Shown here: piece by piece, positions 39,524-39,941 of the stretch | Numbering within the stretch: the stretch's first letter is position 1 | How the letters are laid out: every line of letters starts with the position of its first letter | Source of the DNA: Candidatus Woesearchaeota archaeon CG10_big_fil_rev_8_21_14_0_10_32_9 | GTDB taxonomy: Archaea; Nanobdellota; Nanobdellia; Woesearchaeales; 21-14-0-10-32-9 | Assembly (NCBI GenBank): GCA_002762915.1 | Contig: PCYF01000029.1 | Span: 1-39,941 of the forward strand | Direction of reading: 5' to 3' | DNA length: 39,941 nt | Notes under the pieces: model-generated | What the model was told of the DNA's origin: nothing | Seen by the model: the letters and a program-made list of their open reading frames with translations, nothing else | The model's database searches: none | Program-made: the position numbers and the translations under genes

Positions 39524-39941
39524 ATGATTGAATGGATAATATTAGGGGTTGTGGTGTTAGTAGCATTATTGATTATAATCTTATACAATTCATTAATTGG
39601 ACTAAGAAATCAAGTAGAAAATGCTTGGGCACAAATAGATGTACAATTAAAAAGAAGAAACGATTTGATTCCAAATTTAATTGAAACTGTAAAAGGATAC
39701 GCAAAACATGAAAAAAGTGTATTCACTGATGTAACCAAAGCAAGAACTGCTGTAATGAATGCTGGAACAAAAGAAGGAAAAGCAAAAGCATCAGGAGCAT
39801 TAACAGAAACCTTGAAAAGTTTATTTGCTGTCGCTGAAAATTATCCTCAACTAAAAGCAAATGAAAATTTCTTACAATTACAAGAAGAACTATCAGGAAC
39901 AGAAAACAAAATTGCTTACTCAAGACAATTTTACAATGACA
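39524..39941 (+). CDS. lemA: LemA family protein, 5' part (continues past the window end)
   Basis: 139 residues visible, open to the last base. One N-terminal helix (about 3-24), then [39 protein letters not shown] and the later [19 protein letters not shown], the conserved blocks of LemA, a membrane protein with a long helical bundle outside. The family's usual length is about 180-200 residues, so about 50 are missing. Cellular role is not well defined. It starts 2 bases after the histone stop. Confidence 0.95.
   Translation, partial: MIEWIILGVVVLVALLIIILYNSLIGLRNQVENAWAQIDVQLKRRNDLIPNLIETVKGYAKHEKSVFTDVTKARTAVMNAGTKEGKAKASGALTETLKSLFAVAENYPQLKANENFLQLQEELSGTENKIAYSRQFYND

Noticed and set aside
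1-39941. tRNA or 16S/23S rRNA genes
   Set aside because: Looked for T-loop GTTCRANNC patterns with paired acceptor ends and for rRNA core sequences in the gaps; none seen.

Overview
The window reads as a piece of an AT-rich archaeal chromosome, most likely from a DPANN archaeon of the Woesearchaeota/Pacearchaeota type (inference, no phylogeny run). The archaeal assignment rests on a 73-residue histone, an NAC homologue with a UBA domain, Sec61-beta, an MBF1 zinc-ribbon/HTH protein, an Hjc Holliday-junction resolvase, an OB-fold RPA-like protein, an archaeal-type RNase P RNA, TATA-box promoters about 25 bases from starts (many leaderless), and pilins with the class III signal peptide pattern KKGQ-ALEFL-TTYGWA.

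Positions 1-13870, all on the plus strand, hold the end of a TSP3-repeat membrane protein followed by a dense run of 17 genes. Nearly all encode a short basic leader, usually ending in KKG or KRG, then one membrane helix and an extracytoplasmic domain, the layout of archaeal prepilins and pseudopilins. The run includes three tandem cysteine-patterned small proteins, two tiny membrane proteins of 32 and 40 residues, a TPM-domain protein, and ends in a protein of about 1008 residues that carries a PGRP/T7-lysozyme-type amidase domain and, further on, a likely 3D (lytic-transglycosylase-type) domain. Two peptidoglycan-cutting folds on a pilin-like anchor in an archaeon is the strongest novelty candidate here.

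Positions 13938-18910 hold the RPA-like protein (plus) and, on the minus strand, a membrane-anchored winged-helix regulator with an ABC-2 exporter (ATPase plus a permease with a large external loop and a DUF5752-like tail). Positions 19067-24089 hold a TSP3 surface protein and two related pilins that share an N-terminal stalk of about 150 residues but have different heads: nine DUF285/BspA-type repeats in one and a NosD-type right-handed beta-helix in the other. The RNase P RNA gene and a small divergent cysteine-rich membrane protein lie between them.

Positions 24167-27586 are housekeeping-like: Sec61-beta, NAC, two overlapping helical proteins of unknown function, a MinD/ParA-like ATPase, a small STAS-like protein, a NUDIX hydrolase and a PRC-barrel protein. 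Positions 27643-34050 form a surface-glycan region: three GT-C type membrane proteins, one processive-type GT2 glycosyltransferase, and a membrane-anchored thioredoxin-fold protein that could serve the many cysteine-bearing exported proteins. Positions 34047-39941 hold MBF1, a THUMP methyltransferase with an altered motif IV, a small basic membrane protein, a Cas4/RecB-like nuclease, a caspase-like lipoprotein, an unknown protein with a glutamine-rich leader, Hjc, the histone, and the start of a LemA protein that runs off the window.

No transposase, CRISPR array, tRNA or 16S/23S rRNA was seen. No pilus-assembly ATPase or platform protein lies in the window, so assembly of the pilin-like proteins would depend on genes elsewhere.
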